Assembly (NCBI GenBank): GCA_964504155.1
Contig: CAZDCZ010000107.1
Coordinates: 1 to 7,837 of the forward strand
DNA: 7,837 nt
Direction of reading: 5' to 3'
DNA from: CAZDCZ01 sp964504155
GTDB lineage: Bacteria; Bacteroidota; Bacteroidia; Bacteroidales; UBA12077
The translations under genes and the position numbers were made by a program. The notes beneath the pieces are model-generated. The model saw only the letters and a program-made list of their open reading frames with translations. It did not search any database and was not told where the DNA came from. Positions 1 through 6,952 of this stretch are shown one piece after another; position 1 is the stretch's first letter; every line of letters begins with the position of its first letter.

Positions 1-84
1 ATGTTTTCGTTTACCTCTACAGTAATGCGTATGACCACATTGTGGACACACAAATGTTTCGTTTTTTTTTATTAATTGCCTACT
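1..84 (-). pseudogene. IS1595-like transposase zinc-ribbon fragment (runs off left edge)
   Basis: Read on the minus strand from 84 to 1, one frame stays open and encodes, after about nine nondescript residues, TFVCPQCGHTHYCRGKRKH. This has the CPxCG knuckle, followed by Tyr-Cys and a basic stretch, that opens the N-terminal zinc ribbon of IS1595-family (ISXO2-like) transposases; such a domain helps bind the element ends. The second cysteine pair and the catalytic domain would lie beyond position 1. Family members normally have about 25 residues before the ribbon. Here an in-frame TAG sits at 87-85, and no ATG, GTG or TTG precedes the ribbon apart from the GTG inside it (51-49). Neither other minus frame supplies the missing part, although an A9 run (70-62) could be a slippage or indel site. 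I therefore read this as a 5'-truncated or decayed copy. The family assignment rests on one short motif; another zinc-ribbon protein is possible. Confidence 0.5.
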
Positions 85-113
85 CTATACAGTTTTCGGC
101 TACTCTGAAAAGC
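80..113. repeat. Back-to-back terminal-repeat-like motifs beside the transposase fragment
   Basis: AGTTTTCGG (91-99) abuts CTACTCTGAAAAGC (100-113). The first is identical to 380-388; the second differs at two of 14 positions from CCACTCCGAAAAGC at 272-285. The heptamer CTACTCT is also repeated directly at 80-86 and 100-106. Two element ends facing away from each other would look like this: one bounding the transposase remnant to the left, the other beginning a unit to the right. The relation to any particular insertion sequence is inference. Confidence 0.4.
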
Positions 114-151
114 TTATATTGATTTTATACATTTTTTTTTAGTAATTTAAC

Positions 152-159
152 CAAATATA
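152..159 (-). promoter_or_regulatory. Possible Bacteroidota -7 element facing the transposase fragment
   Basis: On the minus strand 159-152 reads TATATTTG, an exact match to the Bacteroidota housekeeping -7 consensus TANNTTTG. It points towards the transposase fragment that begins near 84. No clear -33 TTTG lies 19-21 nt upstream; the best I see is a TTTATG-like sequence near 179-184. In DNA this rich in A and T such a match can arise by chance, so this is only a candidate. Confidence 0.15.
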
Positions 160-229
160 CAATTTTTTTATTTATTTCATAAAAAAATTATTCCTGTACT
201 CATACGTAATCAAAAAAAATCTCACAAAA

Positions 230-255
230 AAAGGTCGTTATTTTTAACGACCTTT
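230..255 (-). terminator. Strong intrinsic terminator, minus strand
   Basis: AAAGGTCGTTA (230-240) and TAACGACCTTT (245-255) form a perfect 11-bp stem around a 4-nt loop (241-244). On the minus strand the stem is followed directly by a T run, the complement of the A tract at 226-232, giving a classical Rho-independent terminator for leftward transcription. Read the other way the 3' tail is only TTTAATTATAATT, so rightward activity would be weaker. It is the first convincing terminator after the operon stop codon at 636, about 380 nt away, and would also insulate the transposase fragment from operon read-through. Confidence 0.85.
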
Positions 256-267
256 AATTATAATTAT

Positions 268-397
268 GAGTCCACTCCGAAAAGCCGCTAAGCGGTTAAC
301 TTTACAAAAAGATTGAAAGCTATAAATCTGTACGTCAGTTTGTTATAAATCCGATAAGCGGCTATAAATTGACAACTTTAGTTTTCGGAGTAGTCTC
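268..397. mobile_element. MITE-like 130-bp unit with imperfect 16-bp terminal inverted repeats
   Basis: The left end GAGTCCACTCCGAAAA (268-283) and the right end TTTTCGGAGTAGTCTC (382-397) are inverted repeats matching at 14 of 16 positions, with ten consecutive perfect pairs (274-283 with 382-391). An inner inverted pair AGCCGCT (283-289) / AGCGGCT (357-363) adds symmetry. The interior holds no credible reading frame and is less A/T-extreme than its surroundings. These are the hallmarks of a small non-autonomous transposable unit. I could not identify a clear flanking target duplication, and the ends may run further. A structured untranslated RNA or a protein-binding array is the alternative. 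Confidence 0.45.
285..364 (+). repeat. Imperfect direct repeats inside the MITE-like unit
   Basis: CCGCTAAGCGGTTA (285-298) recurs 66 bp later as CCGATAAGCGGCTA (351-364), identical at 12 of 14 positions. The first copy is also nearly self-complementary (CCGC-TAA-GCGG). A second small motif, TATAAAT preceded by GCT or GTT, occurs three times (from 319, 342 and 361), and AACTTTA occurs twice (298-304, 374-380). They may be transposase or regulator binding sites, or relics of internal duplication. Confidence 0.4.
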
Positions 398-635
398 TTT
401 GTTTTAATAATGGAGTATCCGTTTTTTTATATATTTTTATGCGATGGAATAAAACTCATATTTTTTTTAAAGTTTGCACTTCAAAATTTGGAAATTTTGA
501 GCTTTTCCCTAATTTATTCTTTCGGACAGATATGTTTATTTTCAAGATAACTATATCTAGAATATAAATTATTTTGATTATTATATTGCATTTTAGTATT
601 TATTATTGCCCATTATATTTGTCTAAAATAATTAA
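398..635. other. Gene-free A/T-rich spacer downstream of the operon
   Basis: No reading frame with coding character, tRNA or terminator was found in these 238 bases. The only structures are two A/T-dominated dyads: a 9-bp stem TCAAAATTT / AAATTTTGA (481-489 / 492-500) around a GG centre, and a 5-bp AGATA / TATCT pair near 546-559. Neither is followed by a T run on the minus strand, so neither makes a convincing terminator for the gene ending at 636. The operon transcript therefore probably carries a long 3' untranslated region to about 230. Confidence 0.6.
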
Positions 636-2987
636 TCAATAAATACTTATTTGTTTTTTTCCATAATAAATTTTACCATTTGACATATAACCCTGAATAA
701 CTACATCGTAGATTCCTTTTCTGTCAGATGCATTAAAATGAATATCCTGCCCATTATTAGTTAATTTAACTTTAGGATTCCAGTATAATGTAGTTCTAAA
801 ATCAGGTATTCTAGATAATGAATCAGGTATACATCCATCAAAAATCACATTACTAGAGAGCTTTTCTATAGTTTGGAATTCAATAAATGTAGCAGATTTG
901 GGCATCTTTATTCCTCCAAAATCGTCAGTATTAGTACTTAGCATAATAATACCATTCATTGTATTCGATCCAAGAATATACGTTTTATTTATTACTTCAA
1001 TTTTCTCGATTATAGAAGGTTTTAGCTTCATTATTTTGTTTGGGTCGAATATTATAACATTATCTAATAAAACAAGAGGTTTACCTCTAAGAATGTAATC
1101 ATTCTCTCCTAACACTTCAAAATAATATTGATTTTTAGATTTCTTTACTAAAACACTTGGTACAAGCTCGTAAAACAATTCCTGCATGCTTTCAAGTTTA
1201 ACATAATTTTCAAGCAGAATAGTTTTTTTATTATCATTTAAATTAAATTGCAAATCATTACTTTGTTTTTCAATCTTATTTTCTTGAATTTTACAAAATC
1301 GTTCTTGAATTTGAGCATTAATATACATTTCTCTTACAAGGTCTTCTTCTGCCGAACCAACAAACAAAGGCATTGAACTAAAAGGAGGGATATCTGACGA
1401 AAAAGATTTCTCTATTAATAATTCATGCTCTTCATCTTCCTTATCATAAGTCTCGGAACATAAAAATAAATCTTTTTTCCCATAAACATTATTTAATGAA
1501 AAAACAAACTCTCCATTTTCTCTAGTTTTGTATATGTGAATTTGATTAGAATTAAATAAAACCGAAAGGTATATATTATGATTAGGAATTGGGTTTTGGG
1601 TTTTTTTATTTCTCAGAATACCACTTATTGTAACATCTCGAACTTCTGGAATATACTTTAATTCTTTATTTTTTGATTTCTTAATTCTATTGTCAAAGGT
1701 TCTTACATCTATTTCTTTATCAAATAGAATCATAATTTGTTCATGCAATTCACTATTTATCTTACTTTCTTCAAGAAAATTTTCTATAAGAACCGGATAT
1801 TTCAAGTAAGAATATGGCAAAAAATTACCGGCTTCACTTTTTGTTCCATGTCGAATTACAGAAACCGAAACAATCGGGAATTCCTGCTTTTCTTTATTCT
1901 CTGCCGATAAACTAAGACTAATCTCTTCTTTTGTACTAAACTTATCTTTATTAACTTTTATATCTATCTTATTAAATTGCGAAAACAATTTATATACTGA
2001 ATTAATCCTTACTATATTCTCGTTCTCATCTAATAATACTATATAATTTATTCCATTATTTAACACATTAGAAGGAATATTTATATCGAAAAAGGAATTA
2101 TCAATACTTACATTCTTACTATATTGCAAACTATATTCATTTGAATATAATTTTAATTTGTAATTACTTCTTAGCAAATTTTTATTATCATCTTTTACTT
2201 TAACTTTATAATATATATTATTAGCACTTGCAATAACATTAGTTTGAATTCCTTTATCTTGTATTTTGGGGAATTGCTTAAATAAAGTGTCTCCAGAATT
2301 TTTAATTATACAAAGTTTATACTTATTAGAATCGTTAAATATCATTTCTGTTTGAATTAAACCTTTATTTAATAGATATATTTCTTTATAAATTTTATTA
2401 TTCTCATCTGTTACAAAATATTTGTTATCCTTATCAAGCAAATACTTTGGGATTTTAATAACAACTTTATTCTTTATTCCATTTAACAAGATTTTTCCTT
2501 CTGCAACAATACTAATAGAGTCTACTTCTGTAGAATTACTATTTATCGATTTACTACTATTAGGATTAAGAATAGTTAAAAACCGAGAACTAAAATTAAG
2601 TGCCGAAAAATTACGTTGATACCGAGTATAAACTCTAAGCAAATAATTCCCTGGAACAATATCCTGAGGAATACTAATTATGCCATTAACATTAAAATCA
2701 ACAATTTCTAATTTTTTCTGAAAAATTGACTTACTATTTTCGCATTCTATTAATTCTAAGTAAAGAACATTACTTAAAACAGGGTAAGTTTTTTCTCCAT
2801 TAATAAAGTAATCTGCGTTAAAGAATATATCTTCTCCACAAAGATATAAATCCCTATCAGTATTTAATTTAATACTTTCGACAACATCAGCAATATCCAA
2901 ATCGTCATTCTGTTGTCCATAAATACTCACAGACGTTATTAATAATGATACTAAAATAAATATTCGATATATATTGTTATAATTCAT
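636..2987 (-). CDS. Secreted macroglobulin-like protein with carboxypeptidase-regulatory-like and plug-like C-terminal domains
   Basis: 783 residues from ATG at 2987. A signal peptide covers about residues 1-24 (hydrophobic IFILVSLLITSV, cleavage near IYG|Q); there is no lipobox. Residues about 37-140 resemble an MG2-type domain, with TDRDLYLCGEDIFFNADYF (43-61), SNVLYLELI (72-80) and PGNYLLRVYTRYQRNFS (112-128). Further beta-rich segments fill 155-440. A carboxypeptidase-regulatory-like fold follows (about 450-512; VTISGILRNKKTQNPIPNHN, then NGEFVF). Residues about 603-688 resemble a TonB-receptor plug (GKPLVLLDNVIIFDPNKIMK, IIEKIEVINKTYILG, NGIIMLST), but no beta barrel follows. The protein ends with a conserved-looking FRTTLYWNPKV (730-740) and a final beta domain. 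No CxEQ-type thioester motif is visible, so it is not a covalent protease trap. This architecture recurs in Bacteroidota without an assigned function. It is last in the operon, 30 nt after the DUF4249 gene, and probably acts periplasmically or at the outer membrane with the receptor. Confidence 0.8.
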   Translation of the reverse strand: MNYNNIYRIFILVSLLITSVSIYGQQNDDLDIADVVESIKLNTDRDLYLCGEDIFFNADYFINGEKTYPVLSNVLYLELIECENSKSIFQKKLEIVDFNVNGIISIPQDIVPGNYLLRVYTRYQRNFSALNFSSRFLTILNPNSSKSINSNSTEVDSISIVAEGKILLNGIKNKVVIKIPKYLLDKDNKYFVTDENNKIYKEIYLLNKGLIQTEMIFNDSNKYKLCIIKNSGDTLFKQFPKIQDKGIQTNVIASANNIYYKVKVKDDNKNLLRSNYKLKLYSNEYSLQYSKNVSIDNSFFDINIPSNVLNNGINYIVLLDENENIVRINSVYKLFSQFNKIDIKVNKDKFSTKEEISLSLSAENKEKQEFPIVSVSVIRHGTKSEAGNFLPYSYLKYPVLIENFLEESKINSELHEQIMILFDKEIDVRTFDNRIKKSKNKELKYIPEVRDVTISGILRNKKTQNPIPNHNIYLSVLFNSNQIHIYKTRENGEFVFSLNNVYGKKDLFLCSETYDKEDEEHELLIEKSFSSDIPPFSSMPLFVGSAEEDLVREMYINAQIQERFCKIQENKIEKQSNDLQFNLNDNKKTILLENYVKLESMQELFYELVPSVLVKKSKNQYYFEVLGENDYILRGKPLVLLDNVIIFDPNKIMKLKPSIIEKIEVINKTYILGSNTMNGIIMLSTNTDDFGGIKMPKSATFIEFQTIEKLSSNVIFDGCIPDSLSRIPDFRTTLYWNPKVKLTNNGQDIHFNASDRKGIYDVVIQGYMSNGKIYYGKKQISIY

Positions 2988-3017
2988 AATTGAAATTGCA
3001 TTATATATTTATACATT

Positions 3018-4190
3018 CTATTTATCAATCCAGAATTCTGGTTTTACATTTATTCCTCCTTCAGATTGACAATCGATACAATTCTCAAATACAGCGCCCA
3101 TGTGTCCATTTTCTTCAATTTCAATTAAAAAAATTGGTTTTGGTCGATGTTTAAATATTTCATCCAAATCAAGAGCAATATAACATTTTGTATAATAAAA
3201 AGGAACACTTGGAGTTTCCACAAATAATCTTTGTTTATCAACCGCTGCCACGGTAAAAAAACCAAATATTATTTCACTATTATTATTCACATTTCTAATA
3301 TTACCATTTGCATTATATGGTTGTGTTGCTTCTAGCACATTATCATTTAAACTTTGGTCTTCGAGTCCTTTCCAATAATAATATGCCTTTTCGCTTATTG
3401 TGTATTGTCTAACTAATAAACTATATCTTTCACTTAATTTTTTTGTTGTTGTATTAACAAAATGTAATGGTTGATGTGTAATTTTATTTAACGATAAATT
3501 CAAAGTCTTTCCTGTAAAAATATAATTTACTTTTTGAGTCTTCCAACATTTTTGAAGACTTTTGTAGTTTGTTAGAGTATCTATACCATCGATTAGGATA
3601 TTTCCTTTAGAATAAATAGCATATAGCTCATAATCGGCTGTATATTCGAATGTTTCGTTTAAATTCCACAATATATATCTATCCTTATTGGGGGCATCTT
3701 TCGTGTCAATAAAAAACTGATAACCAGGCAATATCGATGGATAATCTTCATCTTCTATATACTTCAATTCTGTATAAATCTTATCAATTTCAATTGGTTC
3801 AATAATTTTCTGATATTCGGAATTAAACTCCTTTCCTTCAGGAGTTAATATTGTAACACTATAGTAATTACCAACGACACCTTGAATACCCCCTTCCGAT
3901 GTTACATAAACCCCAGGGTCAACTTCTGTTAATTCTTCAGAATTACTTATATTAACCAATGCACTATCTGTTTTCTCATTAATAATTACTATACAATTTT
4001 CATAAGGAATTTTTTTCACATCGTTAATAGGTGCCGACAACGACAATTTAATAGTATAAGGACCTTCTTCATTAGAAATTAATCCTTCAACAACCATTGT
4101 TTGATTATATTTACTTGTTTCAAACAAAAATTCATGTCTGCACCCAAATACAATTATTGTAAGTATTAATAATAGACTTTTAATTTTCAT
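3018..4190 (-). CDS. DUF4249 family outer-membrane lipoprotein
   Basis: 390 residues from ATG at 4190, ending in TAG. An in-frame TTG at 4199 would add three residues, but the ATG gives the cleaner start. A lipoprotein signal MKIKSLLLILTIIVFGC puts the acylated cysteine at residue 17. The rest matches DUF4249 throughout: VVEGLISNEEGPYTIKLSLS (33-52), GVYVTSEGGIQGVVGNYYSV (93-112), RYSLLVRQYTISEKAYYYW (255-273), NGNIRNVNN (295-303), and the C-terminal CIDCQSEGGINVKPEFW (371-387) with a CxxC pair. DUF4249 proteins have no established biochemical role. Their genes commonly sit next to a TonB-dependent receptor, as here, which suggests a partnership like that of SusD with SusC, though the folds are not evidently related. 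The CRHEF sequence after the lipid cysteine is not the acidic surface-export signal known from some Bacteroidota, so inner-leaflet placement remains possible. The start overlaps the receptor stop by 11 nt, implying translational coupling. Confidence 0.92.
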   Translation of the reverse strand: MKIKSLLLILTIIVFGCRHEFLFETSKYNQTMVVEGLISNEEGPYTIKLSLSAPINDVKKIPYENCIVIINEKTDSALVNISNSEELTEVDPGVYVTSEGGIQGVVGNYYSVTILTPEGKEFNSEYQKIIEPIEIDKIYTELKYIEDEDYPSILPGYQFFIDTKDAPNKDRYILWNLNETFEYTADYELYAIYSKGNILIDGIDTLTNYKSLQKCWKTQKVNYIFTGKTLNLSLNKITHQPLHFVNTTTKKLSERYSLLVRQYTISEKAYYYWKGLEDQSLNDNVLEATQPYNANGNIRNVNNNSEIIFGFFTVAAVDKQRLFVETPSVPFYYTKCYIALDLDEIFKHRPKPIFLIEIEENGHMGAVFENCIDCQSEGGINVKPEFWIDK

Positions 4191-6951
4191 AATTCCCAAA
4201 TTTCAAATTATAACTAATAGATGGAATAACACTTCCTAACACAGAAATTTCATAAGCTTTAATTCTTCCATTATCATTTTCGAACACTATTGTATATGGA
4301 TTTTTTCTTGCTGTTAAATTATAAAATCCAATTGACCATGAACCATGAGCTAATTTATTTTTCTTTAAATTCCCTTCGATATTAATTGAGAGGTCTGTTC
4401 TGAAATAATCGGGAAGGCGATATTCATTACGTCTCGAAAATCCAGTTATTTGAATTTCTTTTTGATAATATATTGAAGTAGGGAAAGTAACAGGTCGTCC
4501 GGTTGAATACACAACATTAGCCGACAAGCTAATTCGCTTAGTAGCTTTATAATTTACTACAAGATTTAGTGCATGAGGTCTATCGTAATTTGCAGGATAT
4601 GAAAAACCCTGATTATTCATTTCTCCGGTTTGAGAATTTAAAGCTTTAACTTGCGCATTAGAATAAGTATAATTTATCCATCCATTTAATTTTCCAGCTT
4701 TTTTCTTTAACATAAATTCAATACCATATGCCTTTATATCGCCTTGAATGATATCTGTCTCGACAAATTGATTTGTCAAAAAACTTGCCCCATCTTCATA
4801 TTCTACTTGATTATAGATTTGTTTATAATATACTTCAACCGAAGTTTCTATTTTATCATACCATAAATTTTTATAAAAACCAAACGAATATTGCTCTCCT
4901 TTCATTGGTTTAAGATGCGGATCGCTTAATTTCCATTTACTTGTAGGTGAAACAGAAATTGTATTAGAGAGCATAAAAATATATTGATGTAGAGTATTAT
5001 AACTTGCTTTTACAGAAAAAGTCGGAATAAACTCAAATTTACAGGAGAATCTAAAATCTATATCAGTATTATCGCTTATAATTTTATTTTTTTCGTAATT
5101 CACAGTATCAACAATATTACAAATATCTATATGAGAATTTTCTTCATATGAAACAATGGCTTTAGGTCCTAAATAAGCATAATAAGTACCCCTAATACCT
5201 GCATCAATACTCAGCCTATCCGATATATCCCAACTATCCGACAAGAAAAAACTACTTGCAATAGCCTTTTCCGATTCAAATTCAATAGGCAAAAGTGTCG
5301 ATTCTTCGTTTAATGGCAAGAAATCACCATAGTTCAAATTATACAATTTAGCATTTACACCAAACTGAACTGTTTGATTACCACTAACAAAATATTTGAA
5401 TTTCAGCTTCGCTTCGTTATGATTTAATTCAAAAGAATTTTTATATGCTAAATATTCAATCTCATAACTCTCCATATTATAATAATACTGGCTCTTAACA
5501 ATACTCAACTCGCTTAAAAATTTTCGATTAAAAACATGAGTCCACTTCATTGAAGCCCCCAAATTGGTATATTTATTTCTAATACCGAAAGCAAGATCAG
5601 AAAAGTCATTACTCCCATATAAAAACAAACCAATATTATCTTTTTCTGATAATTTAAAAGAAAAATTCATAAGAGCATCATAAAACGAGGCTTCCGAATT
5701 TTTAATATCAAAATTATTTATTCGTTTCAACAACCAGTCGGAATATGACGATCTAAAACTAATAAGATAACTACTACTATCCTTAAATATTGGACCTTCA
5801 ATAAGAGCTTTACTCGACAATGGACTTATTCCTCCCCTAGCAGATAGATGTTCTGTATTACCTTTTTTTGTGTTAATATTAAATATCGAAGATAGATGAC
5901 CTCCATATTCTATTGGGATATTACTTTTATAAAACTCAAACTCACTAATCGCATCCGAATTAAATGTGGTATACAATCCGAACAAATGTGATGAGTTATA
6001 AATTGGAAGATCACTAATATAAAACATATTTTGATCTGCTGGACTTCCTCTAACATTAAAGCCAGAAGACACCTCTCCTATTGTTTGTACGCCCGGCAAT
6101 AACAAAGCAACCTTAACAATATCCTGTTCTCCTAATACTACAGGAAATTCTTTCATTGCTTTTGCAGAAATTTTTTCAAAGCCCATCGAAGTGCTTTTTA
6201 CATTATGATTACGTGTTGATGTTACAACTGCTCCATCAAGTAAAATTGAATTTATTTTAAGAGGAATATCTAATTTGCCACTAGAATTAACTTCTAATTT
6301 ATAATTCTTCTCACACATTCCTAAACTATTAGCAGATAAAGTATAGTTCCCAGGCTTTAATTCTATTTCGTAATAACCATTAGTATTTGTAATTACATAC
6401 AAATTTGTTTCAACAAATTTTAATCGTGCTTGCGGAATAGTATTCCCATCACTAAAATCTGTAACATAGCCACTCAAAACAGCTTTTTTGTTTCCCCTCC
6501 CCTTTGTGCCAATCACCACACTTTCGGAAATAAAATTCTGATATGTCTTCAAATAATCATCATCATTATTTATATAATCTACTTCTTCTTGTTCTTCACT
6601 GCTATTTTTTAAAAATAGATTATTAAAATTTAAACTAATTGAAAAATCTTTGAATAAAAAATAATTTCCTCTATCGTCTCTCGAAACTTTTATCCCATAC
6701 GACGAAAAACTTTCTTCTAAAATTTGCATTAATAAAACACTATCATGTTTTACTATTATATCTACATTAGGAATACTCTCTGTTTTAAAAAAGAAACGCA
6801 CATTATTTTCAGTCTCAATATTTTTTAAAAAATCATTCCAACTTAAATTTTGTGTTTTTATATAAATATCATCTTTCTTCTCTTGTCCAAATAAAGCATT
6901 TGATAAAATTATTAAAAAGAAAAACCAAAGAAAAAATATCTTATGCTTCAT
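4180..6951 (-). CDS. TonB-dependent outer-membrane receptor with STN and carboxypeptidase-regulatory-like domains
   Basis: 923 residues from ATG at 6951. The signal peptide spans about 1-23 (cleavage near LFG|Q or FGQ|E). Residues about 30-100 form an STN/secretin-like domain. An acidic linker (117-132, rich in Glu and Asp) leads to VVIGTKGRG (145-153). The carboxypeptidase-regulatory-like domain spans about 157-235, with GYVTDFSDGNTIPQA (161-175) and TNTNGYYEIELKPGNYTLS (188-206). A TonB-box-like DGAVVTST (239-246) precedes the plug (about 265-365), which has NVRGSPADQNMFYISD (299-314), HLFGLYTTFNSDAI (322-335) and IPIEYGGHLSS (345-355). The rest is the 22-strand-type barrel, including DRPHALNL (790-797), STGRPVTFPT (816-825) and SWSIGFYNLTARKNPY (871-886). 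The last strand ends at Phe918, with five further residues. Such receptors use TonB-ExbBD energy to import, or sometimes display, bulky substrates; the substrate here is unknown. An STN domain often signals to a FecR-type anti-sigma factor, but none is encoded in this window. The gene starts 1 nt after its upstream neighbour. Confidence 0.95.
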   Translation of the reverse strand: MKHKIFFLWFFFLIILSNALFGQEKKDDIYIKTQNLSWNDFLKNIETENNVRFFFKTESIPNVDIIVKHDSVLLMQILEESFSSYGIKVSRDDRGNYFLFKDFSISLNFNNLFLKNSSEEQEEVDYINNDDDYLKTYQNFISESVVIGTKGRGNKKAVLSGYVTDFSDGNTIPQARLKFVETNLYVITNTNGYYEIELKPGNYTLSANSLGMCEKNYKLEVNSSGKLDIPLKINSILLDGAVVTSTRNHNVKSTSMGFEKISAKAMKEFPVVLGEQDIVKVALLLPGVQTIGEVSSGFNVRGSPADQNMFYISDLPIYNSSHLFGLYTTFNSDAISEFEFYKSNIPIEYGGHLSSIFNINTKKGNTEHLSARGGISPLSSKALIEGPIFKDSSSYLISFRSSYSDWLLKRINNFDIKNSEASFYDALMNFSFKLSEKDNIGLFLYGSNDFSDLAFGIRNKYTNLGASMKWTHVFNRKFLSELSIVKSQYYYNMESYEIEYLAYKNSFELNHNEAKLKFKYFVSGNQTVQFGVNAKLYNLNYGDFLPLNEESTLLPIEFESEKAIASSFFLSDSWDISDRLSIDAGIRGTYYAYLGPKAIVSYEENSHIDICNIVDTVNYEKNKIISDNTDIDFRFSCKFEFIPTFSVKASYNTLHQYIFMLSNTISVSPTSKWKLSDPHLKPMKGEQYSFGFYKNLWYDKIETSVEVYYKQIYNQVEYEDGASFLTNQFVETDIIQGDIKAYGIEFMLKKKAGKLNGWINYTYSNAQVKALNSQTGEMNNQGFSYPANYDRPHALNLVVNYKATKRISLSANVVYSTGRPVTFPTSIYYQKEIQITGFSRRNEYRLPDYFRTDLSINIEGNLKKNKLAHGSWSIGFYNLTARKNPYTIVFENDNGRIKAYEISVLGSVIPSISYNLKFGNYEN

Positions 6952-6952
6952 A

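Noticed and set aside
36..46. CCACATTGTGG dyad considered as an operator
   Set aside because: The arms are only 4-5 bp, and the sequence is accounted for by codons of the zinc-ribbon CPQCG.
3..120. Open plus-strand frame of 39 codons running in from the left edge
   Set aside because: Its composition is unremarkable, and the opposite strand in the same bases encodes a recognisable CPxCG zinc ribbon, which explains the open frame as a shadow.
481..500. A/T-rich inverted repeat TCAAAATTT-GG-AAATTTTGA considered as the operon terminator
   Set aside because: The stem has a single G-C pair and no T run follows on the minus strand; the structure at 230-255 is far stronger.
614..621. TATATTTG on the plus strand, an exact TANNTTTG match that would drive antisense transcription into the last gene
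   Set aside because: The nearest TTG (586-588) is 25 nt away, too far for the usual 19-21 nt spacing, and chance matches are expected in such A/T-rich DNA.
898..1098. Plus-strand 66-codon frame
   Set aside because: It lies entirely inside the plug-like portion of the macroglobulin-like gene, has no own context and is an antisense shadow.
2422..2619. Plus-strand 65-codon frame
   Set aside because: It is antisense to the well-supported secreted macroglobulin-like protein and has no motif or upstream signal.
6430..6612. Plus-strand 60-codon frame with a hydrophobic, Ile/Phe-rich end
   Set aside because: It is antisense to the receptor's acidic linker and carboxypeptidase-like domain; the hydrophobic stretch is what Glu/Asp/Asn codons give on the reverse strand.
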